In this document: one piece after another, positions 53,677 through 62,000 of the stretch
Numbering within the stretch: the first letter of the stretch is position 1
Layout: each line of letters begins with the position of its first letter
Assembly (NCBI RefSeq): GCF_027111275.1
Contig: NZ_CP114286.1
Span: 992,001 to 1,056,000, forward strand
Length of the DNA stretch: 64,000 nt
Origin: Flavobacterium luteolum
Lineage (GTDB): Bacteria > Bacteroidota > Bacteroidia > Flavobacteriales > Flavobacteriaceae
Reading direction: 5' to 3'
Position numbers and translations under genes: made by a program
The notes under the pieces: generated by a model
Database searches by the model: none
Told to the model about the DNA's origin: nothing
What the model saw: only the letters and a program-made list of their open reading frames with translations

Positions 53677-54648
53677 ATGGACAATCAAGATAAATTATTC
53701 GATAAAATAAAAGAAGCTTCGCAAAAAGCCGAGTTTCAAGACTTTCCAGGAATGGAAAAAGTCTGGTCGCGAGTAGAAGAAAAACTGGACAAAAAAGAAG
53801 ATAAAAAAACAATTGCATTATGGAAAAAAATAGCGGTTGCGGCTTCTCTTCTATTATTGTTTTCTTTAGGTTTTCAATTTTTACATTCTGATAAAGAAGC
53901 AGTAACAGAAACACCAAAAGTAGTTTTGGAAGAAAAAGAAATAGAGCAATCTCAAACTCAAGAACCTGTTTTAATTCAAAAAGATGCAACTCCATCTTCA
54001 GATTCTGGGATAGTTTCAAGCGAAGAAGCGGTTAAAATTTTAGAAAATCAAACTAAAAACAAGCAACGAGTTGCTGTTCAAGAAATAGCAGTTCCACAAA
54101 CAGAATCTTTTCATTCTTCTTCTACACCAAAAATTGCGGAAGAAACAACGATGCCTGCTCCAATATTATTAAATGAAACTTTTGATGAAGAAGATAATGT
54201 TTCTGCAAAAAAAGAAGCAACTCCAAATATGGATTATTCAGGTTATTCTCAAAGAGAGTCTGCAAGAGTTGCTTACTCTGCGGCGTCAGCACAAAAAGCA
54301 AAAAAAAGCAGTCCTCTTGTAGTTTTAAACGGAAATGCATTGGCACACAGTGATGATACCAAAAAAGACAAAATGATTCAGAATGAGCTTCCGAATCTAC
54401 AGCCAGAAAATTTAGATTCGCTCGTAGTTCTTGACGAACCTTTGTATATCATTGACGGAATTTACTATTCAGAAAATGATTTGTTTGGTAAAAATCCAAC
54501 AAGTCCGTATGCACCTTTAGACAAACAAGACATTAAAACCATAACAATTTTACAAGACCTTGAAGCAACCGAAAAATATGGCGAAAAAGGTAAAAAAGGA
54601 GTTGTTATAATTACTACTAAAAACGGAAAACCAGCTCCGAAAAAATAA
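53677..54648 (+). CDS. Membrane anti-sigma-like protein with a plug-like C-terminus
   Basis: The 323-residue protein has a cytoplasmic N-terminus of about 50 residues (DKLFDKIKEASQKAEF...VEEKLDKKEDKK), one membrane helix (51-69), a long Glu/Ser/Ala-rich periplasmic region and a C-terminal module at about 253-318. That module (EPLYIIDGIYYSENDLF, IKTITILQDLEATEKYGEKG, GVVIITTKNGKP) resembles the plug domain of SusC-type TonB-dependent transporters and matches residues 173-227 of the next protein. The first part fits an anti-sigma factor by position and topology; it lacks an obvious ZAS or FecR motif. Its start follows the sigma stop by 2 bases. Confidence 0.8.
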   Translation: MDNQDKLFDKIKEASQKAEFQDFPGMEKVWSRVEEKLDKKEDKKTIALWKKIAVAASLLLLFSLGFQFLHSDKEAVTETPKVVLEEKEIEQSQTQEPVLIQKDATPSSDSGIVSSEEAVKILENQTKNKQRVAVQEIAVPQTESFHSSSTPKIAEETTMPAPILLNETFDEEDNVSAKKEATPNMDYSGYSQRESARVAYSAASAQKAKKSSPLVVLNGNALAHSDDTKKDKMIQNELPNLQPENLDSLVVLDEPLYIIDGIYYSENDLFGKNPTSPYAPLDKQDIKTITILQDLEATEKYGEKGKKGVVIITTKNGKPAPKK

Positions 54649-54653
54649 TCTAA

Positions 54654-54686
54654 TGCTATGTCAAAGTCTGCAGCTTTGACATAGCA
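54654..54686 (+). promoter_or_regulatory. Intercistronic hairpin between anti-sigma and VWA genes
   Basis: TGCTATGTCAAAG (54654-54666) and CTTTGACATAGCA (54674-54686) form a perfect 13-bp stem with a 7-base loop, directly after the anti-sigma stop. No T-run follows. It may process or stabilise the transcript, setting different levels of the two products. Confidence 0.65.
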
Positions 54687-54718
54687 AAACTCAAACATTA
54701 ATTCTAAAACTTATTATC

Positions 54719-56887
54719 ATGAAAAGTCTAAAACTTATTTCATCAGCCATTGCTATGCTTATATGTTTCGTAAGTATGGCACAAGAAAGAACTATTTCTG
54801 GAATCGTTTCAGATGAAACAAAACAACCGCTTCCAGGCGTAACTATTTTCAATCAGACCTCAAAAACTAATGTTTATACAAATTTTGATGGCCAATACAG
54901 TATTCAAGCCAAAACTGGCGACATGTTGGTTTTCACTTTTATTGGATACAAAAACCAAAGTCAAAAGGTTCAAAATTCAAATATTATGAATATAAAAATG
55001 TTTCCAGAAATGTCAAGTTTGCAAGAAGTTGTAGTTGTTGGTTACGGTTCAAGCGATGCTGAATATAGCAATCGTAGTTACGAGCGTGCTGAAAGAAAAA
55101 AAGCAAAAATGGCAACAGCTTCGGTAGCTATGCAAGGAAAAGTATCAGGAATTCAAGTTCAAAATTCTATGGGGTATTCTGCCATGCCAAGCCCAACTGT
55201 TACTATTCGCGGAAATGAATCTGTTTCTCCAAAAAATGAGCCTTTGTACATCATTGATGGAGTTCCTGCAAAAGCCAATCAAATGGCAAAAATAAATCCG
55301 AATGATATTGATAATGTTTCGGTTTTAAAAGATCAAGCAGCAACTTCAATTTATGGAAACAAAGCGTCAAATGGCGTTGTTGTAATTTCAACCAAAAATG
55401 AAATCTATAAAAATCTTTCAGAAAAGGAATTAGATAAAAAATTAAATATAATACCAATTCCAGCTGAACCAACTCAGGAAGATTATGACACTTTTGTAGA
55501 AAATGCTTTCGAAAGTCCAAAAACAGCGCCACTTTCTACCTTTTCTATAGATGTTGACAATGCTTCGTATACGAATATCAGACGTTTTTTAAACAACGGA
55601 CAACAAGTTCCAAAAGATGCAGTTCGTGTAGAAGAAATGGTGAATTTCTTTAAATATACTTATCCACAGCCAAAAAATGAACATCCGTTTTCTATCAATA
55701 CAGAAGTGAGCGATTCACCTTGGAATAAAAACAATAAAATCTTAAAAATTGGTTTACAAGGAAAAAATATTCCAACCAATGATTTACCTGCTTCAAACCT
55801 TGTTTTCTTGATTGATGTTTCGGGTTCAATGAGCGACATGAACAAATTGCCTTTATTGAAACAATCTTTAAAAATATTGGTGAATGAATTACGCGTAAAA
55901 GACAAAGTTGCCATTGTTGTTTATGCGGGCGCTGCAGGAATGGTTTTACCGCCAACTTCTGGAGATGAGAAAAAAACGATTATCGACGCTTTGGATAAAT
56001 TACAATCTGGAGGAAGCACTGCCGGTGGCGCAGGAATTGAACTGGCTTATAAAACGGCAACTGAAAATTTCATTAAAGGTGGAAACAATCGTGTAATTCT
56101 AGCTACCGACGGAGATTTTAACGTTGGAAGTTCTTCTAATTCTGACATGGAAAAACTAATTGAAGAAAAAAGAAAAACAGGCGTTTTCTTAACTTGTTTA
56201 GGTTACGGAATGGGAAATTATAAAGACAGTAAAATGGAAATCTTAGCCGATAAAGGAAACGGAAACTATGCTTACATCGACAACATTCAGGAAGCAAATC
56301 GTTTTTTAGGAAAAGAGTTTAAGGGTTCGATGTTTGCTATTGCGAAAGATGTGAAGATTCAGATTGAATTCAATCCAAAACAAGTTCAGGCGTATCGTTT
56401 AATTGGTTATGAAAATAGAAAATTACGTCCTGAAGATTTTAAAAATGATGCAATTGATGCTGGTGAATTAGGAAGCAATCATACCGTAACAGCTTTATAT
56501 GAAATTATTCCTGCGGGTGTAAAAAGCGATTATTTGACTGTTCAAGCAGATGATTTGAAATACACCAAAACCGAAACCAACTCTGCAAATTATAGTAATG
56601 AATTGGCAACGATAAAATTCCGTTACAAAAAACCTGACGGAGATAAAAGCATCGAAATGATTCAGGTAATAGAAAATAAATCGGTGGCTTTGGATAAAGC
56701 GAGCGACGATATGAAATTTAGTTCTGCCGTAGCTTGGTTTGGATTAAAATTGAGAGATTCAAAATTAATTGCCGACAAATCTTCTGAAGAAATTGTAAAA
56801 CTGGCAAAGCAAGGAAACTCTAATGATGGCGAAGGTTATAAAGCTGAATTTATTCGTCTGGTGGAAACTTCTAAACAGTATAATTAA
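54719..56887 (+). CDS. SusC-type N-terminus fused to a YfbK-like VWA protein
   Basis: The 722-residue protein has a signal peptide (to about 21, VSMAQ), a carboxypeptidase-regulatory-like domain (25-96: ISGIVSDETKQPLPGVTIF), the EVVVVGYG motif (103-110), a TonB-plug domain (135-227: EPLYIIDG, DIDNVSVLKDQAATSIYGNKA, GVVVISTKN), then a VWA_N segment (FSIDVDNASYTNIRRFL, from 275), a VWA domain with MIDAS DVSGSMS (366-372) and ATDGD (462-466), and a DUF3520 end. There is no TonB-receptor barrel. The plug resembles that of the upstream anti-sigma-like protein. It is exported; surface location is unproven. Confidence 0.9.
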   Translation: MKSLKLISSAIAMLICFVSMAQERTISGIVSDETKQPLPGVTIFNQTSKTNVYTNFDGQYSIQAKTGDMLVFTFIGYKNQSQKVQNSNIMNIKMFPEMSSLQEVVVVGYGSSDAEYSNRSYERAERKKAKMATASVAMQGKVSGIQVQNSMGYSAMPSPTVTIRGNESVSPKNEPLYIIDGVPAKANQMAKINPNDIDNVSVLKDQAATSIYGNKASNGVVVISTKNEIYKNLSEKELDKKLNIIPIPAEPTQEDYDTFVENAFESPKTAPLSTFSIDVDNASYTNIRRFLNNGQQVPKDAVRVEEMVNFFKYTYPQPKNEHPFSINTEVSDSPWNKNNKILKIGLQGKNIPTNDLPASNLVFLIDVSGSMSDMNKLPLLKQSLKILVNELRVKDKVAIVVYAGAAGMVLPPTSGDEKKTIIDALDKLQSGGSTAGGAGIELAYKTATENFIKGGNNRVILATDGDFNVGSSSNSDMEKLIEEKRKTGVFLTCLGYGMGNYKDSKMEILADKGNGNYAYIDNIQEANRFLGKEFKGSMFAIAKDVKIQIEFNPKQVQAYRLIGYENRKLRPEDFKNDAIDAGELGSNHTVTALYEIIPAGVKSDYLTVQADDLKYTKTETNSANYSNELATIKFRYKKPDGDKSIEMIQVIENKSVALDKASDDMKFSSAVAWFGLKLRDSKLIADKSSEEIVKLAKQGNSNDGEGYKAEFIRLVETSKQYN

Positions 56888-56899
56888 TAAATATTTTAT

Positions 56900-56907
56900 T
56901 ACATTTG
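56900..56907 (+). promoter_or_regulatory. -7 promoter element of the scramblase-like gene
   Basis: TACATTTG fits TAnnTTTG, 32 bases upstream of the ATG at 56940. It marks a separate transcription unit after the VWA gene. Confidence 0.5.
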
Positions 56908-56939
56908 CGGCTTTATTTTTAAAACTTTTTTACACACGT

Positions 56940-57527
56940 ATGAATCCTATTTTAAGCCAAAACCTATTTTTAGTAAAAGAACATATTGGAATGTTCAAAG
57001 CCGCAAACAATTACGATATATATCATCCAGAAAACAATCAAATCATCATGAACTGCCGAGAAAACAATCTTGGTTTTTTCACTAAAGTTCTTCGATTTAC
57101 AGATTATAAAAGAGCAACTCCATTTAATGTTGAAATTACAACTGCATCTGGCGAAAAGTTAATTACGGTAAGAAGAGGTGTTGCCATCTTTAGATCGACT
57201 GTTGAAGTATTGGACGAAAAAGATCGTTTGGTTGGAACTTTCAAACAAAAATTCTTTTCGATTGGAGGAAAATTTGACATTTTGGACAAAAACGAAAAAC
57301 CAGTCGCAACGCTTCAAGGAAAATGGACCGGTTGGGATTTTAAATTCTCTCATGAAAACAAACAATTGGCTCAAGTAAGTAAAAAATGGGCAGGATTAGG
57401 AAAAGAGTTTTTTACAAGTGCCGATAATTATGTTCTTCAGATTGAAGATGCAATTGCTGCTGATAGTCCGTTGAGACAGTTAATTTTAGGAGCAGTAATG
57501 TGTATTGATATGGTACTGAAAGAATAG
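56940..57527 (+). CDS. Scramblase/LURP-one-like protein
   Basis: The 195-residue protein starts at ATG 56940 (MNPILSQNLFLVKEHIGMFKAANNYDIY); the longer frame upstream overlaps the VWA gene and is rejected. It has twelve-strand-like repeats (GEKLITVRRGVAIFRSTVEVLDEKD, FFSIGGKFDILDKNEKPVA) and the C-terminal segment GAVMCIDMVLKE typical of the phospholipid-scramblase-related/LURP-one fold. Bacterial members have no established function. Confidence 0.85.
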   Translation: MNPILSQNLFLVKEHIGMFKAANNYDIYHPENNQIIMNCRENNLGFFTKVLRFTDYKRATPFNVEITTASGEKLITVRRGVAIFRSTVEVLDEKDRLVGTFKQKFFSIGGKFDILDKNEKPVATLQGKWTGWDFKFSHENKQLAQVSKKWAGLGKEFFTSADNYVLQIEDAIAADSPLRQLILGAVMCIDMVLKE

Positions 57528-57563
57528 CAAAAAGTTGTTAAACTTAGATTAAGAATACCTTTT

Positions 57564-57619
57564 AAAGCATCATTTTAGTTTTCAAAACCTTATTTTTGTA
57601 AGACTTAAAATGATGCTTT
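57564..57619. promoter_or_regulatory. Inverted repeat enclosing the SDR promoter
   Basis: AAAGCATCATTTTA (57564-57577) and TAAAATGATGCTTT (57606-57619) form a perfect 14-bp inverted repeat. Between them TATTTTTG (57591-57598) fits the -7 consensus. A protein bound at both arms could loop the promoter, or the RNA stem could act after the scramblase gene. Confidence 0.5.
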
Positions 57620-57641
57620 CTGCATTTCTAAAAACACAATC

Positions 57642-58358
57642 ATGACCGACTTAAAAAATAAAAACGCCTTTATTACAGGCGCAGGAAAAGGAATAGGAAA
57701 AGCTGTGGCAATTGCTTTGGCAAAGGAAGGTGTAAACCTGATTTTGGTTTCAAGAACTCAAAACGATATTGATGAGCTGGCTGCAGAAACTGCTAAACTT
57801 GGCGTAAAAACTTTGGCTTTGTCTGCAGATGTTTCTGATATTAATTCTATAAATGCTGCTGCTGAAAAAGCAATCGCAGAATTTAAAAGTATCGACATTT
57901 TGATTAATAGCGCTGGAATTGCTTCTTTTGGAAAATTCTTAGAATTGGAACCAGAAGCTTGGGAAAGAATTATTCAGGTAAATTTAATGGGAACATATTA
58001 CACAACTCGTGCGATAATTCCAAACATGATCGAAAGACAAACTGGCGATATCATTAATATTTCATCTACTGCTGGATTAAACGGAAACGCTCTAACAAGC
58101 GCTTACAGTGCTTCAAAATTTGCTGTTTTAGGTTTAACAGATTCTTTGATGCAGGAAATGAGAAAACACAATATTCGTGTTACGGCTTTAACGCCAAGTA
58201 CAGTTGCCACCGACATGGCAAAAGATCTAAATTTAACTGACGGAAACCCAGAAAAAGTAATGCAGTCTGAAGATATGGCAGATTTAATTATTGCTCAGCT
58301 AAAATTAAATAGAAGAGTATTTATTAAAAACAGCAGCATTTGGTCTACTAATCCTTAA
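57642..58358 (+). CDS. Short-chain dehydrogenase (3-ketoacyl-ACP reductase type)
   Basis: The 238-residue classical SDR has TGxxxGIG ([13 protein letters not shown]), NSAG, and the catalytic S..Y..K in ISSTAGLNG and [10 protein letters not shown]. It resembles FabG but is not next to fatty-acid genes; it could act on another ketone. The next gene starts 23 bases after it. Confidence 0.9.
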   Translation: MTDLKNKNAFITGAGKGIGKAVAIALAKEGVNLILVSRTQNDIDELAAETAKLGVKTLALSADVSDINSINAAAEKAIAEFKSIDILINSAGIASFGKFLELEPEAWERIIQVNLMGTYYTTRAIIPNMIERQTGDIINISSTAGLNGNALTSAYSASKFAVLGLTDSLMQEMRKHNIRVTALTPSTVATDMAKDLNLTDGNPEKVMQSEDMADLIIAQLKLNRRVFIKNSSIWSTNP

Positions 58359-58381
58359 AACTAAATTCCAATACTAAAAAC

Positions 58382-58888
58382 ATGGAACAATATTTAAGAC
58401 AATTGGTCGAAATAGAATTTCAGGATAAAAAAGAAATCTTCAGCGGATTTTTAATTGATTACTCTGATGATTGGATTTTGCTTCGTAATAATCCTGTAGA
58501 TTTTGTTTTGGATGGTTTTGTTATTTTAAGAAATAAAAATATTGAAGCTGTAAATAGAGATCATGATCTGGCCTTTACAGAAAAAGTAATTCGTTTGAAA
58601 GGCTTAAAAATCAATTCTGATGATATTATCCCAATCAAAGATTTAGCTTCAATTATTAATTATGTTTCAAAGAAATATGGCATTTTTCAAATCGCCAAAA
58701 AATCATCTAAATCTGCTTATTTAGGAAAACTAATAAAATTGAATGACGAAGAGTTGACAATTGATTTTCTAGACACAAAAGGTCAGTTTGGAGGAGAATT
58801 AGATTTTAATCCCGAAAAAATTCGAGTTATAGAATTTGATACTGATTATATTAATTCGTTGAAATTGATTATTCAGGAAAATGAATGA
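58382..58888 (+). CDS. Unknown protein with duplicated Sm-like halves
   Basis: The 168-residue cytosolic protein has two similar segments: SGFLIDYSDDWILLRNN..DGFVILRNKNIEAV (about 20-55) and LGKLIKLNDEELTIDFLD..GGELDFNPEKIRVIEF (about 115-152). Both look like short beta barrels of the Sm/Hfq type (G-L-I, then D, then a final I-x-V). I do not recognise the family. It is probably co-transcribed with the SDR. Confidence 0.65.
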   Translation: MEQYLRQLVEIEFQDKKEIFSGFLIDYSDDWILLRNNPVDFVLDGFVILRNKNIEAVNRDHDLAFTEKVIRLKGLKINSDDIIPIKDLASIINYVSKKYGIFQIAKKSSKSAYLGKLIKLNDEELTIDFLDTKGQFGGELDFNPEKIRVIEFDTDYINSLKLIIQENE

Positions 58889-58902
58889 TTTATAAAAATA
58901 GG

Positions 58903-58928
58903 AAAGCCTCTAATAAGAGGCTTTTTTT
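58903..58928 (+). terminator. Terminator after the Sm-like unknown gene
   Basis: AAAGCCTC (58903-58910) pairs with GAGGCTTT (58917-58924) around a 6-base loop, with a T-run that merges into the neighbouring inverted repeat. Confidence 0.85.
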
Positions 58929-59030
58929 GTCATTCCGAGGAACGAGGAATCACACTAGTAATTCCGTATGCTATAATTATCAATCTTTGTCAAGTTTCGA
59001 GTGTGATTCCTCGTTCCTCGGAATGACAAA
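58926..59030. repeat. 105-bp MITE-like element with 30-bp terminal inverted repeats
   Basis: Perfect 30-bp arms (58926-58955 and 59001-59030) contain GTCATTCCGAGGAACGAGGA and its complement, separated by 45 bases. It lies between convergent genes, right after a terminator. No transposase is inside; it fits a non-autonomous mobile element or a folded RNA spacer. Confidence 0.9.
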
Positions 59031-59051
59031 TACTTTGTGTTTATTTCTTTT

Positions 59052-60386
59052 TTAAGCTTCCGCCAATTTATTCAAAAACTCCAAACGTACACTTCCGTCT
59101 TCGTCTATTTTAGTTAAATTGATTTCTTGCAAAGTATTTACCAATTCTGGATTCCAAGGTGTTTTTACTTTCACGTAGTTTTCTGTAAATCCGTGAATGT
59201 ATCCTTCTTTATTTTCGCTTTCAAAAAGAACCGTTCTGTTTGTTCCTAACTGGCTTTCGTAAAATGCACGACGTTTTTTAACCGATAAGCCACGAAGCAT
59301 TTTACTGCGTTTTGCTCTAACATTTGAAGGAACAACTCCTTCCATATCTATCGCTTCTGTATTATCTCTTTCTGAATACGTAAATACGTGTAAATACGAA
59401 ATATCTAAATCATTTAAGAAATGATAAGTTTCTAAGAAATGCTCATCTGTTTCTCCAGGAAAACCAACAATAACATCAACACCTATACAAGCGTGAGGCA
59501 TTACCTCGCGAATTTTGTTTACACGATCAATATAAACTTCGCGCAAATAGCGACGTTTCATTAACTTTAAAATATCATTGCTTCCTGATTGCAATGGAAT
59601 ATGAAAATGCGGTACAAAAGTTCGGCTTTTAGAAACAAATTCGATTGTTTCATTTTTCAACAAGTTTGGTTCAATTGACGAAATTCTCAAACGCTCAATT
59701 CCCTCTACTTTGTCTAAAGCTTGAACTAAATCTAGAAAAGTATGTTCATGTTTTTTGTTTCCGAACTCCCCTTTTCCGTAATCTCCAATATTTACACCTG
59801 TTAAAACAATTTCGCGGATATTTTGAGCCGAAATTTCTTTGGCATTTTTCAATACATTTTCTAAAGCATCACTTCTAGAAATTCCACGAGCTAACGGAAT
59901 CGTACAATACGTGCATTTATAATCGCAACCGTCTTGAACTTTTAAAAATGCTCTTGTACGATCTCCAATAGAATAACTTCCTACGTAGAAATCGGCTTCG
60001 GCAATTTCACATGAGTGAACTTCACCCATATCGTTTTTACTTAAATCATGGATATAGTCTGTGATTTTGAATTTTTCTGTTGCACCCAAAACCAAATCAA
60101 CACCATCAACAGCTGCTAATTCTTCTGGCTTTAATTGCGCATAACAGCCAACAGCGGCGACAAAAGCTTTTTCGTTCAGCTTCATTGCTTTCTTAACTAC
60201 CTGCTTAAACTGCTTATCTGCATTTTCTGTTACAGAGCAAGTATTAATGACATAAATATCTGCTATTTCTTCAAAATCAACGCGGTCAAAACCTTCGTCA
60301 TTAAAATTTCTGGCAATTGTAGAAGTCTCTGAAAAATTCAGTTTACAACCCAGCGTATAAAAGGCAACTTTTTTTCTATTTTCCAT
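59052..60386 (-). CDS. mtaB: tRNA t6A37 methylthiotransferase MtaB
   Basis: The 444-residue protein has an N-terminal UPF0004 domain with three cysteines (LGCKLNFSE, INTCSVTENAD, AAVGCYAQL), a radical-SAM CxxxCxxC motif (GCDYKCTYCTIP) and a C-terminal TRAM domain. It adds methylthio groups to t6A37 in tRNA. Length and motifs match MtaB rather than MiaB or RimO. Confidence 0.95.
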   Translation of the reverse strand: MENRKKVAFYTLGCKLNFSETSTIARNFNDEGFDRVDFEEIADIYVINTCSVTENADKQFKQVVKKAMKLNEKAFVAAVGCYAQLKPEELAAVDGVDLVLGATEKFKITDYIHDLSKNDMGEVHSCEIAEADFYVGSYSIGDRTRAFLKVQDGCDYKCTYCTIPLARGISRSDALENVLKNAKEISAQNIREIVLTGVNIGDYGKGEFGNKKHEHTFLDLVQALDKVEGIERLRISSIEPNLLKNETIEFVSKSRTFVPHFHIPLQSGSNDILKLMKRRYLREVYIDRVNKIREVMPHACIGVDVIVGFPGETDEHFLETYHFLNDLDISYLHVFTYSERDNTEAIDMEGVVPSNVRAKRSKMLRGLSVKKRRAFYESQLGTNRTVLFESENKEGYIHGFTENYVKVKTPWNPELVNTLQEINLTKIDEDGSVRLEFLNKLAEA

Positions 60387-60871
60387 AATCTGTCTTAAAT
60401 TAATGAAATCGTTGTCAAAAAATTTAAGGCTGCAAATTTACAAACAATATTCATCAAAAGAAAGCAATTAATGGACTTCCAATCAATAATTTGCGCTAAC
60501 GTTAATTTAGAAACATTAAAAACCTAATCTTTTTATTTTATTTTAGAAAAAGTAAAAGCCTACATTTTTTCAGATTTTGGCTTTCAAATAAGAATAAAAC
60601 GACAAAACAATCGACAAAAAGCAAATTTTATCGATTAAATACGTTTTTTTCTGTTTTAAATTCAAAATTTCTTACATTTACCATTATGATGAATCAAGTT
60701 GCCAATAAATTCATATTCGAGAATTTTAGTAACTTTAATTAATTTAATAATAATTCAGTCATAACAATTTTGAATTTTACTCGTTATGTTGTTGTTTTGT
60801 GTTACAAAATGAAATGGGAAAGCCGAAAACCAAAGAGAGTAGGCAACAATTATAATAACAAATACCACTTT
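60387..60871. other. 485-base AT-rich intergenic region
   Basis: This long gap between divergent genes has no convincing coding frame, RNA gene or repeat. The only structure seen is a modest AAAGCC/GGCTTT hairpin near 60560-60590. It probably holds the mtaB promoter and that of the secreted protein gene (TTACATTTACC near 60673). A longer frame from 60770 is rejected in favour of the start at 60872. Confidence 0.6.
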
Positions 60872-61396
60872 ATGAAAGCATTTTTACCCACAATCTGCTT
60901 GATGTTCTTAACCATTTTTAGTTCGCAAGCGCAAACTAATGCTCCAGCTGCAAATGCAAATCCATTTCCTTCTATTAGCACATTAACATCTTGGGCAAGC
61001 TTAAACTCTCAGCAGCAATTTGACGTTGCTATTCGTGCTGTTGGTTTTAAATTTGAAGTAAAAGAACCAGGTGAAGGATCTACAGCTTATACCTACATTC
61101 GTAAAGTAACTGTTAACGAAGTAAATTATACAGATAGAATTGTATACAGAATTACAAATAACAATTCTGCAAGTATTATTTCGTTAGTAACTGCTTCTAC
61201 TGATTTGGTTAGCTTATACACACCACAATTGGCAAGTTTTAAAAACAACAACTGTAAAACAGAAATGTCTAAAGACAAAAATACAACTTGCAGCTGTTAC
61301 GAAAGTGCAAATTTTGCAATCGATCTTTGCGACGAGCGTGTAAAATTAACTATGGGTGACGGAAATAAATACTTTGTTTCTGTAGCTAAAAAATAA
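60872..61396 (+). CDS. Secreted protein of unknown function
   Basis: The 174-residue protein starts at ATG 60872 (MKAFLPTICLMFLTIFSSQAQ), which gives a clear signal peptide; the longer frame would hide it. The mature part has several strands (YIRKVTVNEVNYTDRIVYR) and a small cysteine cluster (NCKTEMSKDKNTTCSCYESA..DLCDERV). The family is not recognised. The cysteines may form disulfides outside the cell. Confidence 0.75.
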   Translation: MKAFLPTICLMFLTIFSSQAQTNAPAANANPFPSISTLTSWASLNSQQQFDVAIRAVGFKFEVKEPGEGSTAYTYIRKVTVNEVNYTDRIVYRITNNNSASIISLVTASTDLVSLYTPQLASFKNNNCKTEMSKDKNTTCSCYESANFAIDLCDERVKLTMGDGNKYFVSVAKK

Positions 61397-61415
61397 TTAT
61401 AACTCTGATTTGTTT

Positions 61416-61453
61416 CCAAATCTTTACTGACTTTTAAGTATGTAAAGATTTGG
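61416..61453. terminator. Stem-loop between convergent genes
   Basis: CCAAATCTTTAC (61416-61427) pairs perfectly with GTAAAGATTTGG (61442-61453). No strong T-run on either side; probable terminator or mRNA-protecting stem. Confidence 0.6.
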
Positions 61454-61463
61454 AATGCATTTC

Positions 61464-61994
61464 TTAGTTTGAGTTTGGATTTTTAAGTTCGTACCAAACT
61501 TCTAATTCTTCTTGATATTCGAAAGAATTCACAAAATGAAAACCTAATTTCTCTAAAATTTTTCTTGAGTTTTCGTTTCCTGCATCTGCGTAAGCATAAA
61601 GCATTTCTACTTTCATTTCATTAAAAGCATGATCAATAAAAGCTTTTCCTGCTTCGGTTGCATAACCTTTTCCCCAATGCTTTTCGATAAAACGATATCC
61701 TAGCTCGTAAAAGTTTTTGTGATTATTGATTTCGTCTGTAATAAATTTAATTCCAGACCAGCCAATAAATTCATTTGTTTCTTTTAAAACAACTGCCCAT
61801 CGACCTGTTCCAAGATCTTTGTATTGTTTTTGAACAAACTTGATATATTCGATACTTTCTTCAATATGTTTTACGGGTCTATTTCCAACAAATAAATGCA
61901 CATTCGGATTAGAATCCAATTCGAACATTCCTTCAGCATCAGAAAGTTCAAGTTCCCGTAAAATTAGACGTTCCGTCTCAATTGGATTTTTCAT
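61464..61994 (-). CDS. GNAT-family N-acetyltransferase (RimJ/RimL type)
   Basis: The 176-residue protein begins IETERLILRELELSDAEGMF, has the acetyl-CoA motif WGKGYATEAGKAFIDHAF and ends NENSRKILEKLGFHF. This is the RimJ/RimL-like group, acting on protein N-termini or small molecules. It follows the HAD gene by 6 bases and is probably co-transcribed. Confidence 0.9.
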   Translation of the reverse strand: MKNPIETERLILRELELSDAEGMFELDSNPNVHLFVGNRPVKHIEESIEYIKFVQKQYKDLGTGRWAVVLKETNEFIGWSGIKFITDEINNHKNFYELGYRFIEKHWGKGYATEAGKAFIDHAFNEMKVEMLYAYADAGNENSRKILEKLGFHFVNSFEYQEELEVWYELKNPNSN

Positions 61995-62000
61995 TTTAGT

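Noticed and set aside
56823..56939. N-terminal extension of the scramblase-like protein
   Set aside because: It overlaps the end of the VWA gene; a promoter element and a good ATG at 56940 fit better.
60770..60871. N-terminal extension of the secreted unknown protein
   Set aside because: It would hide the signal peptide that begins at 60872.
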